Source of the DNA: Amoebophilaceae bacterium
Lineage (GTDB): Bacteria; Bacteroidota; Bacteroidia; Cytophagales; Amoebophilaceae
Assembly: GCA_025455725.1 (NCBI GenBank)
Contig: JALOLY010000047.1
Location: 1-7,237 of the forward strand
Direction of reading: 5' to 3'
Length of the DNA stretch: 7,237 bases
In this document: one piece after another, positions 6,583-7,237 of the stretch
Position numbering within the stretch: position 1 is the first letter of the stretch
Layout: each line of letters opens with the position of its first letter
Notes under the pieces: model-generated
The model's input: the letters and a program-made list of their open reading frames with translations, nothing else
The model's database searches: none
What the model was told of the DNA's origin: nothing
Program-made: the position numbers and the translations under genes

Positions 6583-6952
6583 ATGGGTTGGTACCTCAAT
6601 AATGTCGTCAGGGGAATGTTTCCCAGCATGTTACATGTTCATCCATACCAATAAGGTAGGAGATACTGACTGGTAAATGTGCCAGTATTAGGTTTTACAT
6701 AAGCTCAGCCTTCTGTTTAGTCAGAGAGGGGGCTTTGCCGGAGGTAAATTGGGGCAGTATGGTATTTACTAGATTGCAGGTTCCTATCTGCTAGCGTACA
6801 AGTAACGGAGTTCTCTTGTATGATCGACGTCTGGCAGGCGTACACTGTCATGAGCCACCGACTATCTCCGATTTTGCAAACAAACGTTGTGCGCTGTGTT
6901 TGACTCAATCACAATAATCTGCAATCAATAAGACGCTCGCTACTCTTTTATA
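6583..6952. other. Spacer without a recognisable gene
   Basis: This stretch of about 370 bp lies between the rluB terminator and the IS end. No tRNA, rRNA or known protein motif was found. A 63-codon minus-strand open frame (6717-6908, starting from a non-ATG codon) is not recognised. The same frame continues past its stop, through another stop, to a protein-like segment AYVKPNTGTFTSQYLLPYW at about 6704-6646. This could be a decayed minus-strand gene or chance; the evidence is too thin to call it. Confidence 0.5.
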
Positions 6953-7237
6953 GGGCTGTTAAGGGTGGGTACTTTTAACCAATTCATTGCCCCACGGGAA
7001 GGAGAGGTTTATTAGTCGCGTCTTAACAATCCGCCGGTCGTGTTTAGGACGTCTGCTGTAAGTACGTCTAGGAAGCACTAGCAGGGCTAACGCTCTGAAC
7101 AGCAAGACCAAAAAATTACCGGCTATTGCTCTGAGTATCAGCATCAAGTTGAAGCCCATGCCTGCTAACAAGGCATGGTTCGTGTCACCGACACGCCCCT
7201 TGAGATAATTCCTGCCCAGCCTGTGCTCCCTCTTTAA
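6953..7237 (-). mobile_element. 3' end of an IS5-like insertion sequence (cut by right edge)
   Basis: The minus-strand transposase fragment identifies this as the tail of an insertion sequence. The element end is proposed at 6953, where the sequence reads GGGCTGTTAAGGGTGG on the plus strand, preceded by TA at 6951-6952. IS5-family elements of the IS427 type often begin with a G-rich CTGTT end and insert at TA, so TA may be the target-site duplication. The other end lies outside the window, so the terminal repeat cannot be confirmed here. The boundary is inference; the presence of an IS is well supported. Confidence 0.6.
6959..7237 (-). CDS. IS5-like transposase, C-terminal fragment (open at right edge)
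   Basis: The frame is open from the right edge to a TAA at 6959-6961, giving 92 codons. It begins LKREHRLGRNYLKGRVGD and continues NHALLAGMGFNLMLILR, the conserved end of IS5-group DDE transposases (compare the common pattern HLK-DHRMGRNYLKG-GD-N-LLAA-GFNL--LLR). The second visible residue, Lys, is probably the K of the Y(2)R(3)E(6)K signature, so the catalytic Glu lies just beyond the edge. A hydrophobic helix and a basic tail (RRTYSRRPKHDRR, then TRLINLSFPWGN) follow. No frameshift or stop is visible in this part, so the element may be intact. The stop codon sits inside the proposed terminal repeat, as in compact IS elements. A start inside this region (for example TTG at 7171) would be artificial. 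Confidence 0.82.
   Translation of the reverse strand, partial: LKREHRLGRNYLKGRVGDTNHALLAGMGFNLMLILRAIAGNFLVLLFRALALLVLPRRTYSRRPKHDRRIVKTRLINLSFPWGNELVKSTHP

Noticed and set aside
1..7237. CRISPR arrays, tRNA and rRNA genes, defence or toxin-antitoxin systems
   Set aside because: No regularly spaced repeats, no tRNA T-arm pattern with a matching acceptor stem, and no protein motifs of such systems were seen on either strand.

Overview
The window looks like a chromosomal piece of a Bacteroidota (Bacteroidetes) bacterium. Four things support this: a Bacteroidetes-type putative porin, FtsX with the phylum's N-terminal pattern (GSYPVVSVAFS, then LVVGLFGFLVLHA), a long Nif3 protein followed directly by a coiled-coil C4 zinc-ribbon protein, and a TraR/DksA protein whose zinc finger has lost its cysteines in the way usual for this phylum. 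The A-rich leaders, lack of Shine-Dalgarno motifs and frequent GTG starts also fit. Long spacers with gene-like wreckage and an IS transposase fragment suggest an insertion-rich, decaying genome, such as an intracellular symbiont of the Cardinium/Amoebophilus type. That lineage guess is inference only.

Layout. Positions 1-2529 are on the minus strand: the N-terminal half of ftsX (cut by the left edge), preceded by a 659-residue outer-membrane porin. A 122-bp divergent spacer separates these from a plus-strand pair, nif3-like (2652-3749) and C4 zinc-ribbon (3777-4520), spaced like an operon. Positions 4521-5386 hold no intact gene. They contain an apparent decayed minus-strand reading frame, a long imperfect hairpin (5099-5149) and a small palindrome just before the next gene. 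Then come the plus-strand traR/dksA-type gene (5387-5773) and a 23S rRNA pseudouridine synthase (5830-6555), closed by a small intrinsic-terminator-like hairpin. A spacer of about 370 bp without a recognisable gene leads to the 3' end of a minus-strand IS5-like transposase, which runs off the right edge.

Function. The genes are mostly core housekeeping: divisome and cell-wall hydrolase control (FtsX), outer-membrane permeability (porin), a metal-binding Nif3 protein and its zinc-ribbon neighbour, a transcription modulator (DksA type) and rRNA modification (RluB type). No defence system, biosynthetic cluster, CRISPR array, tRNA or rRNA was found. No new multi-gene system is visible. The most interesting parts are the 4.5-5.4 kb spacer and the genes that lack ATG starts.
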